NCBI RefSeq assembly: GCF_009914765.1
Contig: NZ_WYDS01000001.1
Location: 293,852 to 357,851, forward strand
Length of the DNA: 64,000 nucleotides
Direction: 5' to 3'
Source: Halodesulfovibrio sp. MK-HDV
GTDB taxonomy: Bacteria > Desulfobacterota > Desulfovibrionia > Desulfovibrionales > Desulfovibrionaceae
This document shows positions 26,810 to 35,575 of the stretch, piece after piece. The notes under the pieces were generated by a model. The model had not been told where the DNA came from. It worked only from the letters and a program-made list of their open reading frames with translations, and did no database searches. Each line of letters starts with the position of its first letter. The stretch's first letter is position 1. The translations under genes and the position numbers were made by a program.

Positions 26810-28012
26810 ATGAACATGTCACATGTTGCCGGAATGCAAAAACATACAAGTGCAGAAGTCGTAGTCATTGGCGGTGGAGCCATTGGTAGCGCCATCGCTT
26901 ACCATCTTGCGAAGCAGGGAAAGGATGTCGCCATTGTAGAACGCGGCGAATTCCCTTGCGAAACAAGTAAGCGCTGTGATGGACACGTCGCCACTTACGA
27001 TAGCCCTCCGGGATATTTTAGTAAGCTGTGCTACGCAGGGCTTGAGCTTTTTCCCCAAATTGCCCCCGATCTACCGTATGACATTCATTTTGAGCCAGAA
27101 GGGCTCGGGCTACTCATAGATGATGAGCGCGACATGGAAGCCGCCATTAGTAATTATGAAGGGAAGCTTAAAGAAGGGGCACCCGTCACATTATGGGATC
27201 AGACGGAACTACGCCTTCACGAGCCGAACATTGCAGACCGCGTACTCGCCTGTATTAACTTTACAGGAGATTCTAAGCTTAACCCGATGCGACTCACTTT
27301 CGGACTTATGTATCGAGCTCAGGAATACGGAGCAAAAATTTATCCGCAAACATCTGTTACTGGAATTTCACTTCAGAATGAAAAAGTAACAGCGGTTCGT
27401 ACTTCACAGGGCACTATTACAACCCCAAATGTTGTTCTAGCCTGCGGCGCATGGACTCCAGAGCTTGGAAATATGGTGGGGCTCGACATTCCTATCCGCC
27501 CGAGACAGGGACAAATTCTCGTGACAGAGCGTGTTCAGTCCTTAGTCGGTAAGAACTATGCAGAGTTTGGATACGTAGCAGCAAAAGGTGGCCGGAAGCG
27601 CCTTTCTGCGACTCCGGAAATGGAAGCATATGGTGTTGCCTTTGTAACAGAGCCTACAGAATCGGACACCGTACTTATAGGCAGCAGCCGCAGATTTGTT
27701 GGAATGAACAGCAAGCCGGATGCCGCTGTAATGCGAACTATTGCTCAACGTGCGACTCATTTCTTTCCTGCTTATCGTCAGGCAAGAGTCATACGTTCTT
27801 ATGCTGGCGTACGCCCTGCCACACCGGATGGAAAACCTATTATTTCAGATACCCGCATTTCAGGTATGTACGTTGCTTCTGGCCACGAGGGCAACGGCAT
27901 CGGTTTATCGCTCATCACAGGTCAGCTAATGGCAGATATTCTGGAAGGGAAAACTCCAGTTTTTGATATCGCCCCGCTTACACTTAATCGCTTTTCAGCT
28001 TCAGATAAGTAA
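26810..28012 (+). CDS. FAD-dependent D-amino acid (D-hydroxyproline) dehydrogenase subunit, DadA/LhpB/HcnC-like
   Basis: 400 residues of the DAO superfamily. The N-terminal dinucleotide fold VVVIGGGAIGSAIAYHLAKQG (residues 18-38) is followed by the acidic end IVERGE, and a late YAGVRPATPDGKPIIS...ASGHEGNGIGLS FAD-binding block. Relatives include D-amino acid dehydrogenase, HcnC of hydrogen cyanide synthase and LhpB of D-hydroxyproline dehydrogenase. The partner subunits of the latter complexes, a [2Fe-2S] protein and an FAD/BFD protein, are encoded two and three genes downstream. This points to a three-subunit dehydrogenase oxidising cis-4-hydroxy-D-proline (or D-proline). GGTGGA precedes the ATG. 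Confidence 0.88.
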   Translation: MNMSHVAGMQKHTSAEVVVIGGGAIGSAIAYHLAKQGKDVAIVERGEFPCETSKRCDGHVATYDSPPGYFSKLCYAGLELFPQIAPDLPYDIHFEPEGLGLLIDDERDMEAAISNYEGKLKEGAPVTLWDQTELRLHEPNIADRVLACINFTGDSKLNPMRLTFGLMYRAQEYGAKIYPQTSVTGISLQNEKVTAVRTSQGTITTPNVVLACGAWTPELGNMVGLDIPIRPRQGQILVTERVQSLVGKNYAEFGYVAAKGGRKRLSATPEMEAYGVAFVTEPTESDTVLIGSSRRFVGMNSKPDAAVMRTIAQRATHFFPAYRQARVIRSYAGVRPATPDGKPIISDTRISGMYVASGHEGNGIGLSLITGQLMADILEGKTPVFDIAPLTLNRFSASDK

Positions 28013-28023
28013 GGAGAACTCGC

Positions 28024-29028
28024 ATGAGATCCAGCCATATCTTTAAAACAATAGATACCCACACAGCAGGCAATCCTACTCGTAATATTGTGGGCGGACT
28101 TCCAGAGATCGAAGGTGAGACCATGGCAGAAAAAATGGCCTACGCTGAGCAAAATCTGGACTGGATCCGCACAGCCGTTATGTGGGAGCCACGCGGTCAT
28201 CGCAATATGTCCGGCACGATGTTTGTTGAACCTTGCCATCCGGATGCACACATGGGGGTACTTTTTATTGATGCCGCAGGTCACATGCCAATGTGCGGTC
28301 ACAGCACCATCGGCAGTGTTACAGCTATGTTGGAATCCGGCATTGTACCAATGACTGAAGGCGTTACAGAAGTAAATATTGATACTCCCGCTGGTCTTAT
28401 CCGCACAAAAGCGCAAATTACTGATGGCCATGTGGACAGCGTTACTTTCCGCAACGTTCCCTCCTTTCATTACTGTTCCGGCAATGTGGAGGTCGAAGGC
28501 TTTGGTAACGTGGCTTATGACGTAGCTTTTGGCGGCAATACCTACATTATAGTTGATGCAGATGACTTTAGTCTTGATCTTCGTTCCGGCAATCTTGACT
28601 CCATTATTTTTGCAGCGGGTAAAGTCGGTGACGCAGTACGGAATGCGGTTGATTTTGTGCACCCTGAACAGCCATTCATCAACATCATCACCCACGTTCA
28701 ATTTTTTAGTAAGCCGGATGATCCGAAAGCTGATTTTAGAAACTGCGTTCTCTTTCTTCCTGATTCCGTTGACCGCTCCCCATGCGGTACCGGCACTTCC
28801 GCCCGCGTTGCATCCCTCTTCTCCACTGGCGATCTTGCGTTGAACCAGAACTTTATTCACGAAAGTTTCATCGGAACTCAGTTCACAGCGCGCATTATTG
28901 AGCCTGTAACTGTGGGAGACTGCAAAGGCGGCGTTCCTGAAGTAACCGGTTCGGCTCATGTCATCGGTAAACTTGAGCTTATGATTGACCCTGAAGATCC
29001 ACTAAAAGATGGTTTTCACGTCTGCTAA
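28024..29028 (+). CDS. proline racemase-family enzyme, probable 4-hydroxyproline 2-epimerase
   Basis: 334 residues with both catalytic Cys of the family: Cys91 in HMPMCGHSTIGS and Cys254 in DRSPCGTGTSAR. The paired Cys act as the two acid/base residues of a racemase or epimerase; trans-3-hydroxyproline dehydratases lack the second one, so dehydration is unlikely. It inverts C2 of L-proline or trans-4-hydroxy-L-proline. The neighbouring dehydrogenase subunits and DapA-type deaminase favour hydroxyproline. AAGGAG before the ATG, 11 bp after the previous stop. The opposite strand contains a long frame without coding features. Confidence 0.92.
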   Translation: MRSSHIFKTIDTHTAGNPTRNIVGGLPEIEGETMAEKMAYAEQNLDWIRTAVMWEPRGHRNMSGTMFVEPCHPDAHMGVLFIDAAGHMPMCGHSTIGSVTAMLESGIVPMTEGVTEVNIDTPAGLIRTKAQITDGHVDSVTFRNVPSFHYCSGNVEVEGFGNVAYDVAFGGNTYIIVDADDFSLDLRSGNLDSIIFAAGKVGDAVRNAVDFVHPEQPFINIITHVQFFSKPDDPKADFRNCVLFLPDSVDRSPCGTGTSARVASLFSTGDLALNQNFIHESFIGTQFTARIIEPVTVGDCKGGVPEVTGSAHVIGKLELMIDPEDPLKDGFHVC

Positions 29029-29091
29029 TGCGTTCAGGAAAGATCACTTTTTAGAAGCTTGAACTGTGCCTTTGGTCATCGGAGTGGATTA

Positions 29092-29394
29092 ATGCCTACA
29101 CTTGCTTTTCAACCGAACGAGACAGTCTCCATTTTATTTGAAGGAGCGTCTGTGCTCGTACCGTCAGGAATAACTGTTGCTGCCGCTGTTATGCTGGCTG
29201 GCAGTTCGCACATACGCACAACACCTATTAGCGAAGAAGAGCGTGCTCCATTTTGTCATATGGGCGTCTGTTTTGAATGTCTTGTTGAGATTGACGGTAC
29301 TCCGAATATGCAGGGATGCCTCATTACGGTTGAAGATGGGATGAACATCAAGCGGCAGCTCGGTGCGCCGAAAATTACGTCATGTCAGGAATAG
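29092..29394 (+). CDS. small [2Fe-2S] subunit of the dehydrogenase, HcnA/LhpF-like
   Basis: 100 residues of a plant-ferredoxin-like fold. Ligands Cys55, Cys60, Cys63 and Cys76 have the spacing C-x4-C-x2-C-x12-C in FCHMGVCFECLVEIDG...GC, as in the N-terminal part of HcnA, the opine/sarcosine oxidase alpha subunits and LhpF. It would relay electrons between the FAD subunits. ATG 29092 has GGAG seven bases upstream; the in-frame TTG at 29059 is ignored. The next gene overlaps its end or starts directly after it. Confidence 0.9.
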   Translation: MPTLAFQPNETVSILFEGASVLVPSGITVAAAVMLAGSSHIRTTPISEEERAPFCHMGVCFECLVEIDGTPNMQGCLITVEDGMNIKRQLGAPKITSCQE

Positions 29395-29396
29395 TT

Positions 29397-30773
29397 ATGC
29401 AAGAACATTGGGACATCATAATTATTGGCGCAGGCCCGGCAGGCATGAGTGCTGCTATTGCAGCGAGTAGTAACAACGCATCTGTGCTTGTTGTTGACCG
29501 CTCTCCAAATATCGGCGGACAAATTTACCGCAATGTTGAAAACGTTTCTTCTGAATTGCAGGCGTTTCTTGGCAAAGATTTTTCCAAAGGCATACGCCTT
29601 GCTCAAGAGTTCAGGGCATGTCCTGCGAGTGTGTGTTCTGACACAACCGTATGGGGAATCGACTCGGGGATTGTGTATGTAAGCCGTAATGGTGTTTCAT
29701 CTGCACTCCATGCAGATACGATCATTATTGCAACTGGAGCACTTGAACGTCCTGCACCGGTTGAGGGGTGGACTCTCCCCGGTGTGATGGGAGCAGGTGC
29801 TGCCGATTTATTGTTGAAAAACTCTGGCGTTATTCCGGATGGTCCTGTCGTTTTGTGCGGCAATGGCCCACTTCTACTGCAATCTGCTTTGCACCTTACA
29901 AAGCTTGGTGTGGAAGTTCGCGGAATGCTCTGCACTTCAGGTTCTCACAACTTGCTGCAGGCAAGTCTTCGTTTTCCTCTAGCCCTCTCCCGCCCTCTTT
30001 ATTTTGCTAAGGGGGCAGGCATGATGGGGAACATCCTCCGTACTCGTATCCCGCACTTCTCCGGTGTGAGTAATATCGCCATATCGCAAGACTCTGAAGG
30101 GTTAAGCGTCTCCTTTACTTCTAAGGGACAAAGCAAGCAGCTTTCTGCAGCAACTGTACTTCTTCATGAAGGTGTTATCCCAGACACCAGACTATCACGA
30201 CTTGCCGGATGTATTCATGACTGGAATCCGCTCCTCAGGTGCTGGACACCACGCACGACCCAATGGGGAGAAAGTTCGCAGGCCGGAGTTCGTATCGTCG
30301 GTGATAGTGCTGGTGTTTTGGGGGCAGAGGCTGCAGCAGCCTTGGGTACTCTTGCTGCACTGGATGTATGTCACAAAGCTGCATTTATCTCGCGAAAAGA
30401 ACGTGATGAACAGGCAGAACATGCAAGCAGACTGCTAACACGCGTTCGGATTGCTCAGCCCTTGCTTGATCAATATTTTTGCCCGTCTCCTTCCGCATTA
30501 TCTCCATCAGATGACACAATTGTTTGTCGATGCGAGGAGCTTACGGCTGGCACTCTGCGCAAATATATTCGTAACGGAAGCCTGACGCCGGATGGAGTGA
30601 AAGCTCAGTCCCGCAGTGGTATGGGGCAATGTCAGGGGCGAATGTGTGAACACGCAATTTTGGAGCTGATAGCGGAGGAGCGTGGCGTAGATCATGATCT
30701 TATTACGCCGCTCAAAATCCAAGCACCTATTTTTCCGATTCCACTTGGAGAACTTTCTGATCTTGATTTGTAG
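29397..30773 (+). CDS. FAD/NAD(P)-binding subunit with BFD [2Fe-2S] domain, HcnB/LhpE-like
   Basis: 458 residues. The N-terminal FAD motif IIIIGAGPAGMSAAIAA is followed by NIGGQIY, a central ATGALERP / VLCGNGPLLLQSALHL second nucleotide fold, and a C-terminal BFD-like domain with Cys pairs CRCEE and GQCQGRMC that binds a [2Fe-2S] cluster. This is the alpha subunit type of HcnABC, octopine oxidase and D-hydroxyproline dehydrogenase. ATG 29397 is preferred because AGGA lies six bases upstream; another in-frame ATG at 29382 overlaps the previous gene. It completes the three-part dehydrogenase with the genes at 26810 and 29092, so electrons may go to a quinone or cytochrome rather than NAD. Confidence 0.88.
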   Translation: MQEHWDIIIIGAGPAGMSAAIAASSNNASVLVVDRSPNIGGQIYRNVENVSSELQAFLGKDFSKGIRLAQEFRACPASVCSDTTVWGIDSGIVYVSRNGVSSALHADTIIIATGALERPAPVEGWTLPGVMGAGAADLLLKNSGVIPDGPVVLCGNGPLLLQSALHLTKLGVEVRGMLCTSGSHNLLQASLRFPLALSRPLYFAKGAGMMGNILRTRIPHFSGVSNIAISQDSEGLSVSFTSKGQSKQLSAATVLLHEGVIPDTRLSRLAGCIHDWNPLLRCWTPRTTQWGESSQAGVRIVGDSAGVLGAEAAAALGTLAALDVCHKAAFISRKERDEQAEHASRLLTRVRIAQPLLDQYFCPSPSALSPSDDTIVCRCEELTAGTLRKYIRNGSLTPDGVKAQSRSGMGQCQGRMCEHAILELIAEERGVDHDLITPLKIQAPIFPIPLGELSDLDL

Positions 30774-30834
30774 GCACTGGTTTGCTGACTGATGTAACCG
30801 CCGGTAATACGATAATGCTGCAAGGAGCCCTTTC

Positions 30835-32445
30835 ATGTCTGAATCCGCTACACCTGTAAGTATTTTTAACGAAGTAATAGGTCCTGTAATGCGTGGCTGT
30901 TCCAGTTCGCATGTGGCAGCATCTCTTCGCATTGGGCTAATTGCACGGGATTGTGTTAACGGTGCGCCCCTGTCTGCTTCTGTTACCTTTGATAGCAAGG
31001 AAGCACTTGCGTACAGCTATGACGGCCAAGGCTCGGCTATGGGATTTGTGGGCGGCCTGCTTGGTTACACTCCAGATAGTGCACTGCTTCCAGATGCTCA
31101 AGCTCGCGCGGCAGAACTTGGTATTCCAGTTCGCTTTCTTGTTGACGATATTCCTACGACATCCCCGAACACATACCTCATTACTGTCGAAGAAAAACCA
31201 CAGGATAACGAGGGGGCGATCCACGAGGAACCCGTAGCAATCACGCTTGAAGCAGTTTCCCTTGGCGGTGGCGCAATTGAGATTCAATCTATAGAAGGCG
31301 TATCAGTGAGTCTTCGTGGTGATACCTATGTCACGCTACTTTTTTGCGATTGTCCTAAGGGTATTGCCTACAAAGCATTACAAGAAAAAATCCCATCACT
31401 CCAAAAGGCTACTTTCTCTAAAAGCCGCTCCGGCATGTTGCACGTGCTTGAAAGTCTCCACCCTTTCACCGTGCAGCAACAGGCTGATCTTTCAAATGTA
31501 ACCGCTTCACATCGCAGTCTATTCATTTCTCCGGTCATGCCAGTATTAGCCAATACCAACGAGTTACCGTTTCGAACCGCAAGAGAGATGCTTGAGCAAG
31601 AAGACGCATCAGGATTGCCACTCTATGAACTGGCAAGCAAATACGAATGCGCCCGTAGCGGTCAATCTCAAGAGCAATTACTTGAAATGATGAGGCACCT
31701 TGCAGACATCATGGAGAAAGGCATTTCTATTGGTGTAAGCGGAACAAGCTATGCTGACAGAATCTTGCAGTCACAAGCACCGCTTGCTCTCTCCCTTGCT
31801 GGAAATCCGTTGATTGGGGGTGCGATGCAACGAATAATCTCCTATGTGGCTGCGCTTATGGATTGCAAAAGCGCAATGGAAGTTATTGTTGCAGCCCCCA
31901 CAGCCGGAGCCTGTGGTGTGCTTGGCGGTGCTGTCTGGGCTGCTGCTCATGAGCTTGAAGCTTCGTCTGAAGAGGTTGCTAAAGCTTTATTGGCTGCGGG
32001 GATCATAGGAGTATTTATTGCAGATAAAGCCACCTTTGCCGGAGAAGAAGGTGGATGTCAGGTTGAATGTGGTTCCGGCAGTGCCATGGCTGCAGCTGCA
32101 CTTGTACAACTTTCAGGTGGCACAGCACAGCAGGCTGTAGATGCTGCTGCCCTTGCGCTCCAAAACGTGCTTGGGCTTGTGTGCGACACCATATGCGATC
32201 GCGTTGAATTTCCATGTATGGGGCGAAACATCATGGCCGCTGTTAATGCCTTGGCGTGCTCAGGGATGGCAACAGCAGGTTTTACCAATGTTATTCCGCT
32301 GGATGAAACCATTGCAGCCATGCGTGAAGTCGTAAACTACATCCCTTTGCAGTTACGTTGCACCGGGCTTGGTGGCCTTGCTCAAACCCCTACCGCACAG
32401 CGTTTATCCAAAACGTTCGTCTCGTCTTCAGGTTCCAATTGCTAG
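30835..32445 (+). CDS. iron-sulfur L-serine dehydratase, fused beta-alpha form
   Basis: 536 residues: an N-terminal SDH-beta-like domain (about 1-225) and a C-terminal SDH-alpha domain (about 230-536). The alpha part has VAAPTAGACGVLGG, GEEGGCQVECGSGSAMAAAA and LGLVCDTICDRVEFPCMGRN, the Cys-containing blocks that hold the catalytic [4Fe-4S] cluster. In the beta part the usual GPSSSHT reads RGCSSSHVAAS, a deviation at the substrate-side loop. The textbook reaction is L-serine to pyruvate plus ammonia. Serine is not an intermediate of hydroxyproline breakdown, so this enzyme either serves another amino acid taken up by the same transporter or uses a different hydroxy-amino acid. AAGGAG before the ATG; same transcript as the dehydrogenase genes. 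Confidence 0.88.
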   Translation: MSESATPVSIFNEVIGPVMRGCSSSHVAASLRIGLIARDCVNGAPLSASVTFDSKEALAYSYDGQGSAMGFVGGLLGYTPDSALLPDAQARAAELGIPVRFLVDDIPTTSPNTYLITVEEKPQDNEGAIHEEPVAITLEAVSLGGGAIEIQSIEGVSVSLRGDTYVTLLFCDCPKGIAYKALQEKIPSLQKATFSKSRSGMLHVLESLHPFTVQQQADLSNVTASHRSLFISPVMPVLANTNELPFRTAREMLEQEDASGLPLYELASKYECARSGQSQEQLLEMMRHLADIMEKGISIGVSGTSYADRILQSQAPLALSLAGNPLIGGAMQRIISYVAALMDCKSAMEVIVAAPTAGACGVLGGAVWAAAHELEASSEEVAKALLAAGIIGVFIADKATFAGEEGGCQVECGSGSAMAAAALVQLSGGTAQQAVDAAALALQNVLGLVCDTICDRVEFPCMGRNIMAAVNALACSGMATAGFTNVIPLDETIAAMREVVNYIPLQLRCTGLGGLAQTPTAQRLSKTFVSSSGSNC

Positions 32446-32529
32446 CTACATCTTTGTAGTCAGTTACCAGTTTAGATACTTGCTTTTTTATTGGTCATTC
32501 CATTTCAATCATTACATGTGGAGGAAATC

Positions 32530-33525
32530 ATGAGGCGTTTTCTAACTTTGGCAACAGCAGCACTGGTTATGCTCTCCTTTATGGCGACATCATCTTTTGC
32601 AGTTACACTTAATTTTGCCGGTCACTATCCGGAAGAACACCCTTCTACCCAGTTGCTTTATCAGGCTGCAAAGGATGTTCAAAAGCAGACAGACGGACGC
32701 GTTAAGATCAAAGTTTTCCCTGCTGATCAGCTTGGGGATTACACATTACTCTTTCAGGACATCATGCGTGGATCTGTTGATATGGGACAGGTTAACCTTC
32801 CAAGCGAATACGACATTCGCCTTGAAGCACACTGCATTCCATACATTGTAAAGAGCTACGAAGACATCCCAAAGGTCTTTTCGTATGACTCCAATTTCAG
32901 CAACATTTTCAAACGTATTCTTGCTGATAAAAACATCGAATTTTTCGGATTTAACGTAATCGGTCTTATTGGCGTGGGTAGTAAAGTTGAACCGAAAGAT
33001 CCGTTTATTCCTACCAGTGACAAAGGCATCCTTATTCGTGTGCCACCAATGAAAGTGTTCCAGATTTCCGGTAAAGAAATGAACTTCCGTACAACAACTA
33101 TCAACTGGGCAGACATCTACAGTGCAATGCAGACAGGTGTTTGTGATGGCTGGATTGGCGGTACTCCTGACGTTAACTACCTTACCTTCAAAGATGTGCA
33201 GAAATACTACATTGCCTACAATAACTTTGTAGAATGTAACGCTTTTATTATGGGTAAGGATGCATACCAGAAGCTTGGTGCCGACGGCCCTATCGTACGC
33301 GATATCTTCAAAAAAGCTGCTGCTGAAAGCTACGCAATTGCTGAACAGCAGGACAATTACTACCTGAATAAAATGGAAGAAGCTGGATTGACTGTAATGC
33401 GTCCGACTCCTGAGCAGGCACAGGTTATGTCTGATTTCTTCCACGAAAAAATCTGGCCTCAACTCTACAAACTGTACGGTGAAGAGCTCTTTACTGCTGT
33501 ACGTAAAGACCTTGGTGAAATCTAA
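32530..33525 (+). CDS. dctP: TRAP transporter substrate-binding protein DctP
   Basis: 331 residues with a signal peptide (cleavage near SSFA) and the DctP fold: NFAGHYPEEHPSTQ at the start, GSVDMGQVN, then the ligand-binding Arg in the segment LIRVPPMKVFQ and ...GVCDGWIGGTPD. It captures a carboxylate-containing solute in the periplasm for the DctQM pump. TRAP binding proteins for proline and hydroxyproline derivatives are known, so the catabolic context suggests such a ligand; the sequence alone does not show it. GGAGG lies ahead of ATG 32530. A strong hairpin follows the stop codon, a common way to make more of the binding protein than of the membrane parts. Confidence 0.92.
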   Translation: MRRFLTLATAALVMLSFMATSSFAVTLNFAGHYPEEHPSTQLLYQAAKDVQKQTDGRVKIKVFPADQLGDYTLLFQDIMRGSVDMGQVNLPSEYDIRLEAHCIPYIVKSYEDIPKVFSYDSNFSNIFKRILADKNIEFFGFNVIGLIGVGSKVEPKDPFIPTSDKGILIRVPPMKVFQISGKEMNFRTTTINWADIYSAMQTGVCDGWIGGTPDVNYLTFKDVQKYYIAYNNFVECNAFIMGKDAYQKLGADGPIVRDIFKKAAAESYAIAEQQDNYYLNKMEEAGLTVMRPTPEQAQVMSDFFHEKIWPQLYKLYGEELFTAVRKDLGEI

Positions 33526-33532
33526 ATGTTAT

Positions 33533-33558
33533 GCCCCTCTCTTGGTGAAGAGAGGGGC
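33533..33558 (+). other. intercistronic hairpin after dctP
   Basis: GCCCCTCTCTT / AAGAGAGGGGC, a perfect 11-bp stem with a 4-base loop and no T tract. A second perfect palindrome, GTCCAGAAGCTTCTGGAC, follows at 33602-33619. Together they probably protect the dctP mRNA from 3' decay and set its level above dctQM. Confidence 0.65.
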
Positions 33559-33694
33559 AGTACTTACAGAAATACCGGCCTGATAATGCACTGTACTCGT
33601 TGTCCAGAAGCTTCTGGACGTTGCCATACTCGATGCAGCAGCCAATCTGCCGTTTTTTAGCCACCAGTTACTGTTACAGGCAGGAGTTTTATTG

Positions 33695-34243
33695 ATGATC
33701 TATAACATTCTAAAATACATATATGATGGATTATTAAAAATTGAACGGGCTATTCTTATAGTAACAAGCTTGCTTGTTGTCTTCATTATCAGTTGTGTCG
33801 TGTTTATGCGTTACGTTTTGCAAATTGATCTGTTCGCTTATGACGAACTTGTAATGATTGTTGCTTTTTGGATGTATTTCATTGGTGCTGCATACGGCAG
33901 CTATGAAGACAGTCAAATTAAAGCTGACATTATACAAGTGGCACTAGTAGACACTCGCCCTAAACTTGCTGCGTACATTAACCTTTTCGCTCGGTCACTG
34001 GAACTTTTTCTCGCTGCAAATATTGCTTATTGGAGCTGGTCATTGGTGTACTGGCAGTTCAAGTTTATGGGGCACACCATGGGTTGGGGCATTCCTATTC
34101 TGGTTCCGCAAAGTGCGATCTTCCTCGGCTTTGCACTTATGACGCTATATGCTGCGGTTCACGCTGTTAAAGCGTGGCAACGCATCAGCCGTAAAGAATA
34201 CCCCATTTCAGACGCAGAGGAGTGCACAGAATGGACGTCCTAA
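33695..34243 (+). CDS. dctQ: TRAP transporter small permease DctQ
   Basis: 182 residues with four transmembrane helices and the DctQ pattern: a first helix followed by VVFMRYVLQIDLFAYDELVMIVAFWMYFIGAAYG, where the R-Y and E-L-x-R-x-x-x-x-W-like positions are conserved. It forms the membrane complex with DctM. A TTG directly before ATG 33695 could also serve as the start; AGGAG lies eight bases upstream of the ATG. It overlaps the start of dctM by 13 bp, showing translational coupling. Confidence 0.88.
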   Translation: MIYNILKYIYDGLLKIERAILIVTSLLVVFIISCVVFMRYVLQIDLFAYDELVMIVAFWMYFIGAAYGSYEDSQIKADIIQVALVDTRPKLAAYINLFARSLELFLAANIAYWSWSLVYWQFKFMGHTMGWGIPILVPQSAIFLGFALMTLYAAVHAVKAWQRISRKEYPISDAEECTEWTS

Positions 34244-35534
34244 TATCAATCGGAATTCTAATCGGTACATTGCTTATCGGCATTCCTGTGCCTTTCTGCT
34301 TTACGGCCACAATCATGTGGATGGTGTTTACTGGTGATTACAATATCACCTCTCTGATTCCTGTTGGATACAGTAAAATGAACACCGTAGCCCTACTCGC
34401 TGTACCGCTGTTTATTATGGCGGGCGGGCTTATGGAAAAAGGGAAAATTGCAAAACCGCTTGTTGATCTAATCAAAATTTTGATCGGGGATAGAAAAAGC
34501 GGACTTGGTACCGTTGCTGTGTGTGCCAGCGCAATTTTTGGCTCCATCTCCGGCGCTGCTGCTGCCACTCTTTCCTGCATTGGCGCTGTGATGCTTCCGG
34601 AGATGAAAAAGGCAAATTATCCGGAAGGGCTTGCTGCGGCATTGCTCGTTAATGCTTGTCCATTGGGATTACTTATTCCACCAAGCTGTATTCAAATTAT
34701 CTATGCATGGATTTCCTATCAGTCTGTACTCAGCTGTTTCCTTGCTACTGTTGGCCCTGGTATTATGCTCACAGTTCTACTTTGCATTGTTAATGCTGTG
34801 TTATTGCGCAATCAGGAAGGCATGATTCTGGCCGAACCAAGCTCCTTGGCAGATAAGCTTAAAGAAATGGGATCCCGTACTGGCGGTGCTGCTCCTGCAC
34901 TCCTCATGCCTGTTATCGTGCTTGGTGGTATCTATGCCGGTGTCATGACACGACGGAAGCTTCCGGTATTGCAGTGCTCTACTCCATTCCTGTGGGCTTT
35001 TGGGTCTATAAAGGGTTGAAGAAGGATAACTTTACTCAAGTGCTGGTGCGTACCTCAGTTACCTCCGGCGTTGTAATGTGCATGTTGTTTGTTGTTATGA
35101 TTCTAAGCCGCATTTACGTTATGGAAGATTTACCGGGAGCGATTCTTACCTTCCTGCAATCCGTTTCTGATAATAATCTTGTGATGCTGCTTATGGTCAA
35201 CGTTTTTATGATCATCATTGGTATGCTTATGGATGACACAAGCGGAACATTGCTCTGTACACCAGTTTTACTGCCGGTTGTTACTCACCTTGGTATTCAT
35301 CCTGTACAGTTTGCAGCAATTCTTGGTGTTAACCTTGGTATGGGACTTGTAACTCCTCCTACAGCACCTATGCTGTACCTTGGTGCTCGTGTTGCCTGCT
35401 GTAAGGTTACACAGATGCTCTCACCGACTTTCTATATGATTCTCTTTGCATGGTTACCAACGTTGATTTTGACCACCTATTGGTCAGACTTGTCTCTATT
35501 CCTGCCTCGCTATCTGCTTGGTGTAACTTTTTAG
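34231..35534 (+). pseudogene. dctM: TRAP transporter large permease DctM, interrupted by a one-base frameshift
   Basis: The first part encodes the normal DctM N-terminus (VPLFIMAGGLMEKG, SIFGSISGAAAAT-type loop, LLIPPSCIQIIYAW) and reaches GGIYAGVMT, where the family continues PTEAAA. Here the bases ACACGACGGAA near 34950 lack one C compared with ACACCGACGGAA. The next frame then gives TTEASGIAVLYSIPVGFWVYKGL and the entire C-terminal half, including MGLVTPPTAPMLYLGARVA. Adding one base gives about 434 residues, the normal length. Start ATG 34231 with AGAGGAG upstream, overlapping dctQ. As sequenced, the importer would lack its channel subunit. Confidence 0.87.
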
Positions 35535-35575
35535 AGAGAAAGCATCTTGTTTGCGCTTTTAATGAGGAGTGAGTT

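Noticed and set aside
27922..28959. 345-codon open frame on the minus strand
   Set aside because: It lies wholly opposite the racemase/epimerase gene, has no ribosome-binding site and shows no family pattern; it is a by-product of the codon use of the real gene.
32746..33462. 238-codon minus-strand frame
   Set aside because: It lies opposite dctP, whose coding signals (signal peptide, ribosome-binding site, family motifs) are clear.
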